Of a stretch of 64,000 nt of DNA, positions 8,073 to 16,142 are shown piece by piece. The DNA comes from Proteobacteria bacterium ST_bin11 (GTDB lineage Bacteria > Pseudomonadota > Gammaproteobacteria > Methylococcales > Methylomonadaceae): contig MSXO01000022.1 in assembly GCA_002083615.1 (NCBI GenBank), positions 112,432 through 176,431 on the forward strand, in the 5' to 3' direction. The position numbers were made by a program, and so were the translations under genes. Each line of letters starts with the position of its first letter. Positions within the stretch are counted from its first letter, which is position 1. The notes beneath the pieces are model-generated. The model saw only the letters and a list, made by a program, of their open reading frames with translations. It ran no database searches and was not told where the DNA came from.

Positions 8073-9136
8073 GCCAGCTTCTCCTTAAGCGTTTGCGACA
8101 ACCATTGCCAGCCGTATAAACGCATCAACATTAACAAACCCAAGATCAGCAACAAGGCATCTACCCAGAAATATCCCAACCAGGATGGCAACGCTCCGCT
8201 GATCACCCAACTGTGATTGACCCGCTGCAAGTTTCCGTAAGCGAAATAAATCCCAAAAGCCACCAGCATGCTGCCGTATATGCCGCCGCGCGGGGACAGC
8301 TTGGCTAAGGGCACCGCGAGAAATGCCAACAAGACGACGCCGAATGGGGTGCTGAAACGATCTTGCAGTTCGGCAACATCCCGCAATTCGGACGATACCC
8401 ATAAATTCTCGGTAGCTGTGGCCTCGCGCCCCAGATTCAAAATGGTGACCTTTTTCTCGATAAGCACGGCATATTCTTTAAACGCCTCAATGGTGAAATC
8501 CTTGTTGCCGGGTACGCCTTGAATTCGCTCGCCATTTTCCAAAACCAGATACAAACCGCCAGGCAAATTTTTCAACCAACCGAACTCAGCGTTCACCACG
8601 CCGGCCTTCTCGCCCTGTTTGTTTTGCACGAACACCTTGTGCATCCGGCCTTCTTCGTCGACGTTTTCGGTGTAAAAAATCAAATCGCCATCGCTGTATT
8701 CGCTAAACCGACCGGCCGCGATGCCGCGAATATCCGCGTTCTGTTTGTCATGGTGCATTAACTGCTCGGTTTTGGCCTCTGCCCAGGGTGAGGCCAGCAT
8801 CGACAGCCCCATCCCCGCCAAACTTAGCGGCACCACCAGCATGAATATGGCTCGGTAAATGGTGAATACGCTGCCGCCGGCAGACGAAATCGCCGCCATC
8901 TCCTGCTCGCGATACATCCGGCCCAACACCATTAACACGGCCATGAACAGCGCGGCGGGCAAAAAGGTGGTGGTGGCGACGACGATTTTTAAACCCAATA
9001 GGGTCATCACGGTGTCGTTGGCGATATTGCCTTCGATGGCTTGCGCCAGCACCTTGATAAATTTGCGGCTGACGATGATCACCACCAGCACTACCAACAC
9101 GGCGCTGACCGTCTGAAACAGTTCCTTGATTATCAT
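8069..9136 (-). CDS. lptF: LPS export permease LptF
   Basis: Partner of LptG in the LPS-extracting ABC transporter. Shared features are an N-terminal membrane helix (ELFQTVSAVLVVLVVIIVSRKFIKVLAQ), the coupling-helix region LMVLGRMYREQEMAAISSAGGS, a periplasmic jellyroll, and C-terminal helices (PFGVVLLAFLAVPLAKLSPRGG). The start is uncertain. MIIKELFQ at 9136 gives 355 residues, matching the family, but the frame is open further up, with TTG codons near 9154 and at 9202; the latter has GGGAG at good spacing. The gene is divergent from pepA, as in E. coli. Confidence 0.93.
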   Translation of the reverse strand: MIIKELFQTVSAVLVVLVVIIVSRKFIKVLAQAIEGNIANDTVMTLLGLKIVVATTTFLPAALFMAVLMVLGRMYREQEMAAISSAGGSVFTIYRAIFMLVVPLSLAGMGLSMLASPWAEAKTEQLMHHDKQNADIRGIAAGRFSEYSDGDLIFYTENVDEEGRMHKVFVQNKQGEKAGVVNAEFGWLKNLPGGLYLVLENGERIQGVPGNKDFTIEAFKEYAVLIEKKVTILNLGREATATENLWVSSELRDVAELQDRFSTPFGVVLLAFLAVPLAKLSPRGGIYGSMLVAFGIYFAYGNLQRVNHSWVISGALPSWLGYFWVDALLLILGLLMLMRLYGWQWLSQTLKEKLA

Positions 9137-9225
9137 TTTGTCCAGCACCGTCAACAGCCGGAAAGGCCGGCCCGCGCTGGGTAATCCTCGCTCAATGCTC
9201 AACAACTCGCTCCCAATTTCTAAGG

Positions 9226-9231
9226 TATAAT
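9226..9231 (+). promoter_or_regulatory. TATAAT hexamer before pepA
   Basis: A perfect TATAAT lies about 60 bases upstream of the pepA start in the pepA-lptF divergent gap. No good -35 hexamer is seen at 16-18 bases, so the promoter call is weak. Confidence 0.3.
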
Positions 9232-9293
9232 CCGACCATAGACCGTTGCACCCGGTACAAACCCTCAAACCCAGACACTTACAGACCACTCTC

Positions 9294-10778
9294 ATGGACT
9301 ATTCTATAGAAAGCTCACCCTTAGACAAACTGCAAAGCGATTGTCTGCTGGTCGGAATCTACGAAAATCAACAACTCAGCCCGGCGGCAACCAAGCTGGA
9401 TAGCCTATTCGGCGGCTTGTTGAGCAAATTAATTGGTCGCGGCGATATCAAAGGCAAAAATGCGGAAACCCTGCTGATCAACAACCTGCCAGAAGGCACT
9501 ATCGCCCGCATCGTGTTACTTGGGTTTGGCGAGCGCGGCAAAGTAACGCGTAAGCAATACCGCAAAGCCTTGGTCGCAGCGATCAAAACCGTCAAAGACA
9601 GTAAAGTCAGTGCTGCGAGTTGTGCCTTGTTGGATATAGATGTCAACGGCGCGGACAGCCAATGGAAAGCCCGTCAAGTGGTGGAAGTATTTAACGACGG
9701 CTTGTATCAGTACAGCACCACCAAAAAAGTAGACGACAAAAACCCGCTACAACGCTTAGCCGTCGTCGCCGAAGACAGCCAAAAAGCCTTAGCTGAAACC
9801 GGTCTGCAACAAGGCATCGCCATTGCCAAAGGCATGGAACTCGCGAAACACTTGGCCGATCTGCCCGGCAATATCTGCACCCCGACGCATCTCGCCGAAC
9901 AAGCTGTGGCTTTAGCCGGTGAGCACGACAAACTCACTTGCGAAATTCTGGAAGAAAGCGATATGGAAGCCTTGGGCATGGGCTCCTTTTTGTCGGTGTC
10001 GCGCGGCAGTCGCCAGCCGGCCAAACTCATCTGCCTGGATTACCGAGGTGGCGACAGCAAAGCCAAACCCATTGTCTTGGTTGGTAAAGGCCTGACTTTC
10101 GACGCCGGTGGCATTTCCTTGAAGCCGGGTCTGGGCATGGACGAAATGAAATACGACATGTGCGGTGGCGCTAGCGTATTAGGCCTAATGCGCATGGCTA
10201 CCCTGTTAAATCTGAAACTGAACATCGTGGGTTTAATCGCCTCCTCGGAAAACCTGCCGGACGGCGCCGCCAGCAAACCCGGCGACATCTGGACCAGCAT
10301 GTCCGGCAAAACCATCGAAGTGCTGAATACCGATGCCGAAGGCCGTTTGATTCTGTGCGATACGCTAACCTACGCCAAAAAATACAATCCCGATGTCGTG
10401 ATCGACATGGCAACCTTGACCGGCGCCGTCATCGTCGCTTTGGGCCGAGTACCTAGCGGCTTATTTGGCAACGACGACAAACTTTGCAATGATTTAGTCA
10501 GCGCCGGCGACACCGCCTGCGATCAGGTTTGGCGCATGCCGATCTGGGAAGAATATCAGGAACAGTTAAAATCCAACTTTGCCGACCTGGCCAACATCGG
10601 CGGCCCGGACGGCGGCAGTATTACTGCGGCGGTATTTTTATCCAAATTTGCCGAAGAATACCGCTGGGCGCATATCGACATCGCCGGCACCGCCTGGCGC
10701 ACTGGCGCCAACAAAGGCGCAACCGGCAGGCCGGTGCCTTTGGTTAGCCAATATCTGTTGAACCGCGCAGCGGCTTAA
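9294..10778 (+). CDS. pepA: Leucyl aminopeptidase (M17)
   Basis: A cytosolic zinc/manganese aminopeptidase of family M17, 494 residues from the ATG at 9294 (MDYSIESSPLDKL). The C-terminal catalytic domain shows VLVGKGLTFDAGGISLKPG with the metal-ligand Lys and Asp, KYDMCGGASVLG, and the family signature NTDAEGRLIL followed by DMATLTGA. The N-terminal macro-like domain covers about residues 1-160. In E. coli PepA also binds DNA in Xer recombination and carAB control; the same extra role is possible here but cannot be read from sequence alone. Confidence 0.96.
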   Translation: MDYSIESSPLDKLQSDCLLVGIYENQQLSPAATKLDSLFGGLLSKLIGRGDIKGKNAETLLINNLPEGTIARIVLLGFGERGKVTRKQYRKALVAAIKTVKDSKVSAASCALLDIDVNGADSQWKARQVVEVFNDGLYQYSTTKKVDDKNPLQRLAVVAEDSQKALAETGLQQGIAIAKGMELAKHLADLPGNICTPTHLAEQAVALAGEHDKLTCEILEESDMEALGMGSFLSVSRGSRQPAKLICLDYRGGDSKAKPIVLVGKGLTFDAGGISLKPGLGMDEMKYDMCGGASVLGLMRMATLLNLKLNIVGLIASSENLPDGAASKPGDIWTSMSGKTIEVLNTDAEGRLILCDTLTYAKKYNPDVVIDMATLTGAVIVALGRVPSGLFGNDDKLCNDLVSAGDTACDQVWRMPIWEEYQEQLKSNFADLANIGGPDGGSITAAVFLSKFAEEYRWAHIDIAGTAWRTGANKGATGRPVPLVSQYLLNRAAA

Positions 10779-10801
10779 TCAATGTGCTTTGGGCAGGTAT
10801 C

Positions 10802-10880
10802 CTCCCCCTTTGAAAAAGGGGGATCAAGGGGGATTTATTTAGAAAATCTCCCCCTGCCCCTCTTTTTCAAAGAGGGGAGT
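10802..10880. repeat. Nested inverted repeat (CCCCCTTTGAAAAAGGGGG type)
   Basis: The left arm is itself palindromic (CCCCCTTTGAAAAAGGGGG). The right arm carries a related, diverged palindrome around CCCCTCTTTTTCAAAGAGGGG. The arms are inverted with respect to each other around an AT-rich centre near 10840. Sequences of this type are, from memory, dispersed in many bacterial genomes. It sits between pepA and holC, where its transcript would form a strong hairpin that could stabilise or terminate the pepA mRNA. Confidence 0.75.
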
Positions 10881-10948
10881 GACAACGACAAAGCCTAAAT
10901 CACGCATTGGCATAACTCCCCGACCCTCGCACGCACAATTTAAACGAC

Positions 10949-11404
10949 ATGACCGAACCCAGTCATTCGCTCTCCCTCCCCGAAGTCAGCTTCTACGTGC
11001 TGGCTACGCAGGACCAGCAACAACGTCAGGACTTTGCCTGCAAGCTGATCGAGAAAATCTATCGCAGCGGCTATTTCCCCTATGTGCTGACGGATTCAGC
11101 TGAGCAAGCTGAGCAAATCGACAACGCCTTGTGGACGTTTCGGGCCGGCAGTTTTGTACCGCATCAAATCTATCGCGGCGAAATCCCAGCCTTTACCGGC
11201 ACCATCCTGATCGGCAGCGAAAACATCCCGGAAGGCTGGCAGAAAGTTGTCGTCAACCTGTCGAGTTTGTATCCGCCAACCACGGCCCCGACCGAACGCA
11301 TTCTGGAAATACTGGATAACAGCGACGAGTGTAAGCAGGCGGGACGGCAGCGTTACCGGCATTATCAGCAAGCCGAGCTGGCGATCACTACCCACAAAAT
11401 GTAG
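10949..11404 (+). CDS. holC: DNA polymerase III chi subunit
   Basis: A 151-residue HolC. Chi links the clamp loader, through psi, to single-stranded DNA-binding protein at the replication fork. Recognisable parts are VSFYVLATQDQQQRQDFACKLIEKIYRSG near the N-terminus, the centre ALWTFRAGSFVPHQIYRG, and ILIGSENIPEGWQKVVVNLSSLYP. The family typically has 140-150 residues. pepA-holC is the E. coli order too (valS follows there), which supports the call; here valS is not next. Confidence 0.93.
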   Translation: MTEPSHSLSLPEVSFYVLATQDQQQRQDFACKLIEKIYRSGYFPYVLTDSAEQAEQIDNALWTFRAGSFVPHQIYRGEIPAFTGTILIGSENIPEGWQKVVVNLSSLYPPTTAPTERILEILDNSDECKQAGRQRYRHYQQAELAITTHKM

Positions 11405-11469
11405 ACCGCCCAACGTTGCCAGAAAAAGCCCATAGGCGCTTTTGGCAATCCAGCTTGGCTTCTTGGAGA

Positions 11470-11940
11470 TCACACGCTCCCGCAAAGCTCAACGAATTGA
11501 TCTGCTGTAAAGCGAGCGCCAAGCGTATGCTCTTCATCCCAGACCACTGAATAACCAAGCTCGTAAATCAGCTCACCGTCCAGCGGTGTAATCGATACGA
11601 ATTCCAATTTCACATACGGCCAAACGTCAATTGCCGAGCTGATTTTTGGCATGGTCTCGCCGGCATCCGGATTCTCGTCTAAGACAAGTTCTTCGGCATA
11701 CGGAATGTAGTGTGCGAATAGCTCAGATTCTATAGTCGGGCGCATCGAGGAAAATGCGGTCGCCAAACTGTGAGCCATGCTGATGGCTTGCGCCTCAGGC
11801 TGCGTCCGGTTGCCAGCAAGGATTAGCGGGATATTCTTAGCGTCCTCCAATGCAATCACACCCCGCCAATCACCACCGGAACGCTTAAATTCGCCGAGCT
11901 GCGAGTCGTGAAAACGTTTTGATTTGAATAGGCCAAACAT
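11470..11940 (-). CDS. Hypothetical protein, possibly DUF6985-like
   Basis: A 156-residue soluble protein starting MFGLFKSKRFHDSQLGEFKRSGGDWRG. It has no signal peptide or membrane segment. The C-terminal half ends in ELGYSVVWDEEHTLGARFTADQFVELCGSV; the WDEEHTLG block resembles domains of unknown function such as DUF6985, from memory and unverified. It stands alone on the minus strand between holC and the PaiB-like gene. No function can be given. Confidence 0.65.
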   Translation of the reverse strand: MFGLFKSKRFHDSQLGEFKRSGGDWRGVIALEDAKNIPLILAGNRTQPEAQAISMAHSLATAFSSMRPTIESELFAHYIPYAEELVLDENPDAGETMPKISSAIDVWPYVKLEFVSITPLDGELIYELGYSVVWDEEHTLGARFTADQFVELCGSV

Positions 11941-12014
11941 TGCCCCCTCCAGTTATGAGTTAAGCCGCCCCCACTATCATGCCCGCAGTCCATGCGATTA
12001 GCGACAGCTTAGAA

Positions 12015-12650
12015 TTACTGAGCGCCATGCGCCTGCACCAGCAGCGCCATTTGATTTTGCGCATCCGAGGCCTCTGAGCGCAAGCCCTGGATGATCGATT
12101 GCTGATTCTGCTTTGGCTGGTTCTGACTGACCTTCCACTTGCCTTGCCAACGTTTAACTTGAAGGCTAATGCCGACGATGTTGCCTAGCAGCTTTTCGGT
12201 GAATTCGGCTGGCGCATCCGTGACCCGCCAAGGGTGGGCCTGCGAGACCTCGTTTTTATCGGTTAGTTCGGTGATGATTTGGAGCACTTGCGCTGGGTCG
12301 TGGGTGGCGGTGAGCGAACAGTGAACATGGACAACCGCGTAGTTCCAAGTAGGCACGACCTTGCCTGCTTCGGGTTTGCTGGCGTACCAGTTGGGCGAGA
12401 TGTAAGTCGAGGGCCCTTGGAAGACAACCAACAGCTCTTGTTCAGGTTCAACTTGCCAAAGCGGATTGTTTTTGGCGACATGACCCACAAGCTTGCCAAG
12501 GCTGTCAGGACTAGCTTCATACATCAGCGGGATATGGTCGGCGGTCAGGCCATCTGCGCTAGTGTAGATCAGCGTTGCCAACGGAAACTGCTCGATAAGG
12601 CCGACCAATGCGGCAGGCCTGTCTTCTTGGAAGTGGGAAGGGCAATACAT
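12015..12650 (-). CDS. FMN-binding PaiB-family protein
   Basis: A 211-residue protein of the PaiB / FMN-binding negative transcriptional regulator family, which has a split-barrel flavin-binding fold. Hallmarks are MYCPSHFQEDRPAALVGLIEQFPLATL at the start, ADHIPLMY, GHVAKNNPLW, VVFQGPSTYISPNWY, VPTWNYAVVHVHC and NIVGISLQVKRWQGKWKVSQNQP. Bacillus PaiB is described as a repressor of sporulation and protease genes, but family members may be enzymes. No obvious regulatory partner lies next to it, so the target is unknown. Confidence 0.9.
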   Translation of the reverse strand: MYCPSHFQEDRPAALVGLIEQFPLATLIYTSADGLTADHIPLMYEASPDSLGKLVGHVAKNNPLWQVEPEQELLVVFQGPSTYISPNWYASKPEAGKVVPTWNYAVVHVHCSLTATHDPAQVLQIITELTDKNEVSQAHPWRVTDAPAEFTEKLLGNIVGISLQVKRWQGKWKVSQNQPKQNQQSIIQGLRSEASDAQNQMALLVQAHGAQ

Positions 12651-12715
12651 GTGGTTTGAAGGCAGCCTATCAAAAGTGAAAGTTCAGTCCGTCGCCGGAA
12701 GTATCAGCATCGTAG

Positions 12716-12742
12716 CCCCGATTACTCTTCGCTAATAGTACC
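12716..12742. repeat. REP-like GATTA...TAATC repeat, degenerate copy
   Basis: CCCCGATTACTCTTCGCTAATAG is a degenerate copy of the imperfect palindrome found at 13035-13060 and 13077-13105. It covers the stop codon of the DUF2442 gene, so the repeat supplies the last codons. Confidence 0.55.
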
Positions 12743-13009
12743 GACAGTGCTGATTAGCGGAAACCGCTCCGGTTGCCGAATCGATTCCACAGCCAAGTCA
12801 ATATCTAACTCCGGCCAGTAGAGATGATTGGCAGACGGGCGTTCGACATGCACGATTTTGCCGACACTGGCTTCCCGAAACCAAGGGAACTCTGAAAACG
12901 GCAGGAACAGCTCTTCGTTTTCGAGCAACATCCAAAATCCGTGTTGCGAGATGTTGGTCACTTCAACTGTTGAAATGTCTGTTCTAAGCGTCGCGAATTT
13001 CATGTTCAT
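12722..13009 (-). CDS. DUF2442 protein
   Basis: A 95-residue protein of the DUF2442 family, with the typical VEVTNISQHGFWMLLENEELFLPFSEFPWFREASVGKI and the later YWPELDIDLAVESI. DUF2442 proteins are often encoded next to DUF4160 proteins in toxin-antitoxin-like pairs, but no partner is present here. The gene is flanked by REP-like repeats on both sides and its stop codon lies within one of them, consistent with a small accessory cassette. Function unknown. Confidence 0.88.
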   Translation of the reverse strand: MNMKFATLRTDISTVEVTNISQHGFWMLLENEELFLPFSEFPWFREASVGKIVHVERPSANHLYWPELDIDLAVESIRQPERFPLISTVGTISEE

Positions 13010-13034
13010 GCCACTACAAAACGAATTTTCGTGG

Positions 13035-13105
13035 CCCCGATTAGCGAAGCGTAATCGGGGGAATGTGAGTCTTGCGTAAGATTACGCTCCGCTAATCGCA
13101 CCTAC
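13035..13105. repeat. Pair of REP-like palindromes
   Basis: The first copy is a perfect 9-pair stem (CCCCGATTA / TAATCGGGG, 13035-13060) with loop GCGAAGCG. The second (13077-13105) reads on the minus strand as GTAGGTGCGATTAGCGGAGC and onward. They match the degenerate copy at 12716 and lie just upstream of the DUF2442 gene. Confidence 0.65.
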
Positions 13106-13149
13106 GGGCTGCGCAAGCCACCGCAAAATTGGGACGGTTTTCTCCCGTA

Positions 13150-13400
13150 TGCTGCGCCGAGCACCGGAGCTTTTGAAAGGCTAAGCCCGTTAGGGGCGCC
13201 GCAGGGATGCGGCGCGTTGCCGAAGGGGCAGGAAGCCCCTTTCGGCAACCCCGTTCAAAAGCGAGGAGCGCAGGGAATAAGCAGCATCCGGGGCGCCTTT
13301 TCTTTGGATACTTTCTTTTGGCGATGCAAAAGAAAGTATCTCGGCTGTCGGGCCGAGACCCGACGTTAAAACCAGCCGTCGCCTTAGCGACACCAAAAAT
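13150..13400. repeat. Highly structured non-coding repeat element
   Basis: No convincing gene is present. The segment folds into nested stems: an outer stem GCTTTTGAA/TTCAAAAGC (13169-13177 with 13254-13262) encloses a GCGCCGC/GCGGCGC hairpin (13196-13215) and a 13-pair hairpin with one bulge (13217-13248). A separate perfect 14-pair hairpin, GATACTTTCTTTTG/CAAAAGAAAGTATC, lies at 13307-13340. I recall similar CTTTCTTTTGG...AAAGAAAGTA elements scattered in other proteobacterial genomes, so a dispersed repeat is more likely than a unique RNA. A 68-codon open frame across it is probably fortuitous. Confidence 0.65.
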
Positions 13401-13453
13401 TAAAGCCTATTGACCGCGTGGTCACAAAAACCGTGCACACCCTACATGGCTGT

Positions 13454-13954
13454 TTAGTAGTAACGCCTCAGAACCGTACCGATCTCTTGGAAGATTAACT
13501 CGGATTGCTGCATCGTCATGTCAAGTTGAGAACTTGCCTCCAACTCAGATTTTGCAAGTAAAGCCTGCGTGGCTCCGCCCATCAAGTGCTTGACGATCTC
13601 ACGTAAATGATCGTCGGCAACTCGTTCAACCACGATGGAGACACGCCTGAAAGCGAGTCTGGCTCCCTCAGACATTTCATCGGGGAGCATAATTTTGCCC
13701 CATTCTTGACCCGCGCGATGTGCCAGAAGGTCTTCGTGGTGGATGTGGCAAATGAGTCTTAAAACATCGTGAACCGCCTCCTGAAGCTCAAGAAGTGTTT
13801 GCCTTTGAAAGGCTCTGGCTTGTTCGATCCGTTCGCCTTGGCTCTTTACGATTTCTAAATTATGCGAACTTCTAGCGGCCAACCAAGCAGCGGCAATACT
13901 TGCAGATGCCCCTACGACGGTACCGAATAGGCCCCACAATGCTGAAGAATCCAC
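13454..13954 (-). CDS. Hypothetical membrane-anchored coiled-coil protein
   Basis: A 166-residue protein with one N-terminal membrane segment (ALWGLFGTVVGASASIAAAWLAA) followed by a mostly helical cytoplasmic region (SSHNLEIVKSQGERIEQARAFQRQTLLELQEAVHDVLRLI). I recognise no enzyme motif. The architecture resembles many small unknown anchored proteins. It is 20 bases downstream of the YcxB-like gene on the same strand and may be co-transcribed with it. Function unknown. Confidence 0.65.
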   Translation of the reverse strand: MDSSALWGLFGTVVGASASIAAAWLAARSSHNLEIVKSQGERIEQARAFQRQTLLELQEAVHDVLRLICHIHHEDLLAHRAGQEWGKIMLPDEMSEGARLAFRRVSIVVERVADDHLREIVKHLMGGATQALLAKSELEASSQLDMTMQQSELIFQEIGTVLRRYY

Positions 13955-13974
13955 TTTTGCTCCTTAGTAAACGC

Positions 13975-14496
13975 TCAACTCGCCCTCTCAATCATCCCCT
14001 CAGCCTGCTTGGCAAACGCCTTCAAATCACCTTTCTTCACCGTGGCACGCGGAATCACAATCGCCGCATCGATATCCACATAGATGTACACATAGTCTTT
14101 ATGTTTTTCCACCCGCAGCATATCTTTCCAGGGGGTTTTGCTTTTGCCGCCGGGGGCGCGTTCTTGCAGGAATTCGGGCTCGATGCTCAGCCAATGAATA
14201 CCGTACAAAGCCTTTTTTTCCGCTTCGGTGTATTTATCAAAAAACTGCCGGCGTAAATCCATCTTCATGATAAACGGCGAGGCGAACGACCAGGCCAGCG
14301 CCAATATCGTGATGTAGGCGGTGGTGGTCATATCCACGTAATATACGTAATAAAACAAGCCAATGGCCATCATTACGCCGGGCGCGAAGATGCGGTTTTG
14401 GCGGATTTTTTTCTGCATTTCCGGGTCTTTTTTCAGCCTTTCCTCATTAAAGTGGACCAGGTCTTCTTCGCGGAATTCGTATTCGATTTCTAACAT
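13975..14496 (-). CDS. YcxB-like membrane protein
   Basis: A 173-residue protein starting MLEIEYEFREEDLVHFNEE, with two adjacent membrane segments (APGVMMAIGLFYYVYYV and AYITILALAWSFASPFI) and a C-terminal domain WLSIEPEFLQERAPGGKSKTPWKDM...YVYIYVDIDAAIVIPRATV. This layout is that of the YcxB-like family, of unknown function. It lies 25 bases downstream of the NADH dehydrogenase gene on the same strand and could be in its operon. Confidence 0.7.
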   Translation of the reverse strand: MLEIEYEFREEDLVHFNEERLKKDPEMQKKIRQNRIFAPGVMMAIGLFYYVYYVDMTTTAYITILALAWSFASPFIMKMDLRRQFFDKYTEAEKKALYGIHWLSIEPEFLQERAPGGKSKTPWKDMLRVEKHKDYVYIYVDIDAAIVIPRATVKKGDLKAFAKQAEGMIERAS

Positions 14497-14521
14497 GTCT
14501 ATCGCTCAGTGGAGTTGTGGG

Positions 14522-15823
14522 TTAGTGCATTTTCATTTTGGCGTGGGTACTGCGCCGGAACAAATTGGATAAGGTCAACATCGCGGTGCGGAAGTAGCCG
14601 TGGATGGCCACTTGGTGCATTTTGTACAAGGACAAATACACCGCATAAGCGATAAAGCCGCCGACGCTGACCGTGCCCATCAAACTACCCATCAAGCTGC
14701 CGACAGTGCTGAATTTACCCAGCGACACCAAGGAGCCGTAATCGCGATAAACAAATTTCGCAGCCGGTTTGCCTTTCAGGCGGTTGACGATGGTTTTGGC
14801 TACAGTGGAGGCCATTTGATGAGCGGACTGGGCGCGTGGCGGCACGTTGCCGCCGTGGCCGACCCATTCGCAAGCGGCACAGTCGCCGATGGCAAAAATG
14901 TTGGGATCGCTGGTTTGCAAGGTCTGGTCAACCATCAATTGATTGATGTGGTTGGATTCCAAACCATCGAGATTTTTCATCCAGTCCGGCGCCTTGATGC
15001 CGGCCGCCCAGACTTTTAAATCCGCATCGAAGACTTCGCCATCGTAGGTATGCACTTCGGTTTCAGTCACTTCCGTGACTTTACGGCCCAGTTTTAACTG
15101 GATACCCAATTTGATCAACTGCTCTTGAGTGGCTTGCGACAAGCGCGGCGGCAGTGCCGGCAGCAATTGGGTGGCGGCTTCGATAATGGTGATGTTGACG
15201 TCTATCGAACCTTCCAGGCCGTAAGTGGCCAGCAATTTGGTCACTTCGTGCAACTCGGCGGACAATTCCACACCTGTTGCCCCAGCGCCGATAATCACTA
15301 TCGACAGCGGCTTGTCGCGCTGGTGACTTTGGTTGGCATAGGACTGAATGTAATACGTTTCTACCAGTTGCTTTTGAAAGCGGAAGGCTTCTTTGGTGGT
15401 ATCGATGAAACGGCAATATTTATCCACGCCCTTGATACCAAAGGTGTTACTGACGCTGCCGACCGCCATGACTAAGGTGTCGTATTTAAAGCGGCGTTGC
15501 GGGATGATCTCTTCGCCTTTTTTGTTGTTAATCGCGCTGACGATGACTTCTTTGTTGGCCCGATTCAAACCTTCCATTTTGCCGAACAAGAAGCGGAAAT
15601 GGTTGCTGTGCGCTTGGGCCAGATATTCGATTTCCTCGGCTTCGGCCAGCGTGCCGGACGCCACTTCGTGCAGCAAGGGCTTCCAGATATGAGTGGACGC
15701 GGCATCCAGCAACGTGACTTCCGCCTTGCCGGCTTTGCCGAGTTTGTGCCCCAGTTCTGTGGCCAACTCCAGCCCCGCGGCGCCGCCGCCGACAATCAAG
15801 ATTTTATGTACTTCACCCGCCAT
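14522..15823 (-). CDS. ndh: Type II NADH dehydrogenase
   Basis: A 433-residue single-subunit, non-proton-pumping NADH:quinone oxidoreductase. FAD binding is shown by ILIVGGGAAGLELATELG at residues 9-26. The NADH-binding Rossmann motif is SIVIIGAGATGVELSAELHE near residue 175, and FAIGDCAA is the second FAD contact. Near the C-terminus, GSLMGTVSVGGFIAYAVYLSLYKMHQVA is an amphipathic or hydrophobic membrane-association region typical of NDH-2. It lets the cell reoxidise NADH without energy conservation. The expected respiratory partners are not nearby. Confidence 0.92.
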   Translation of the reverse strand: MAGEVHKILIVGGGAAGLELATELGHKLGKAGKAEVTLLDAASTHIWKPLLHEVASGTLAEAEEIEYLAQAHSNHFRFLFGKMEGLNRANKEVIVSAINNKKGEEIIPQRRFKYDTLVMAVGSVSNTFGIKGVDKYCRFIDTTKEAFRFQKQLVETYYIQSYANQSHQRDKPLSIVIIGAGATGVELSAELHEVTKLLATYGLEGSIDVNITIIEAATQLLPALPPRLSQATQEQLIKLGIQLKLGRKVTEVTETEVHTYDGEVFDADLKVWAAGIKAPDWMKNLDGLESNHINQLMVDQTLQTSDPNIFAIGDCAACEWVGHGGNVPPRAQSAHQMASTVAKTIVNRLKGKPAAKFVYRDYGSLVSLGKFSTVGSLMGSLMGTVSVGGFIAYAVYLSLYKMHQVAIHGYFRTAMLTLSNLFRRSTHAKMKMH

Positions 15824-16142
15824 GTATCTTCCCCCTCAAGTGCTGTTTGCCGCGTCGGTAAACAAAGAAATCGCTATCCCTACCTTTAGATAAACTCCTA
15901 ATGTGCCGGCATTATAACCAAACATGGTAGTACTAGCCGATTTTGACGGGATGGCCTCATGCCGATAATGAGCAGATTGACGGGTCTGCTGCTTCACCCG
16001 GCCTTAACCTCTTGTCGCGCCGTCGCGGGTGGGAGCCGAGCTTGCACAGTCGATTGGTTATACGTCTAATGGCTAGCTATTTCGGCGGAATGCCGATGCC
16101 GATTCTAGGAAGGCCCCGTTCACATCCAGGCTGCTAGCAACA
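15824..16142. other. Intergenic stretch, no gene seen
   Basis: About 320 bases between the ndh start and the permease stop. The only signal is TATAAT on the minus strand at 15916-15911, a possible -10 for ndh with no good -35. A 64-codon open frame at 15943 has no ribosome site or protein-like character. Confidence 0.4.

Noticed and set aside
13207..13413. Open frame of 68 codons
   Set aside because: It runs through the hairpins of the structured element; composition follows the stems and there is no ribosome site.
15943..16137. Open frame of 64 codons between ndh and the permease
   Set aside because: No ribosome site, no recognisable protein pattern.
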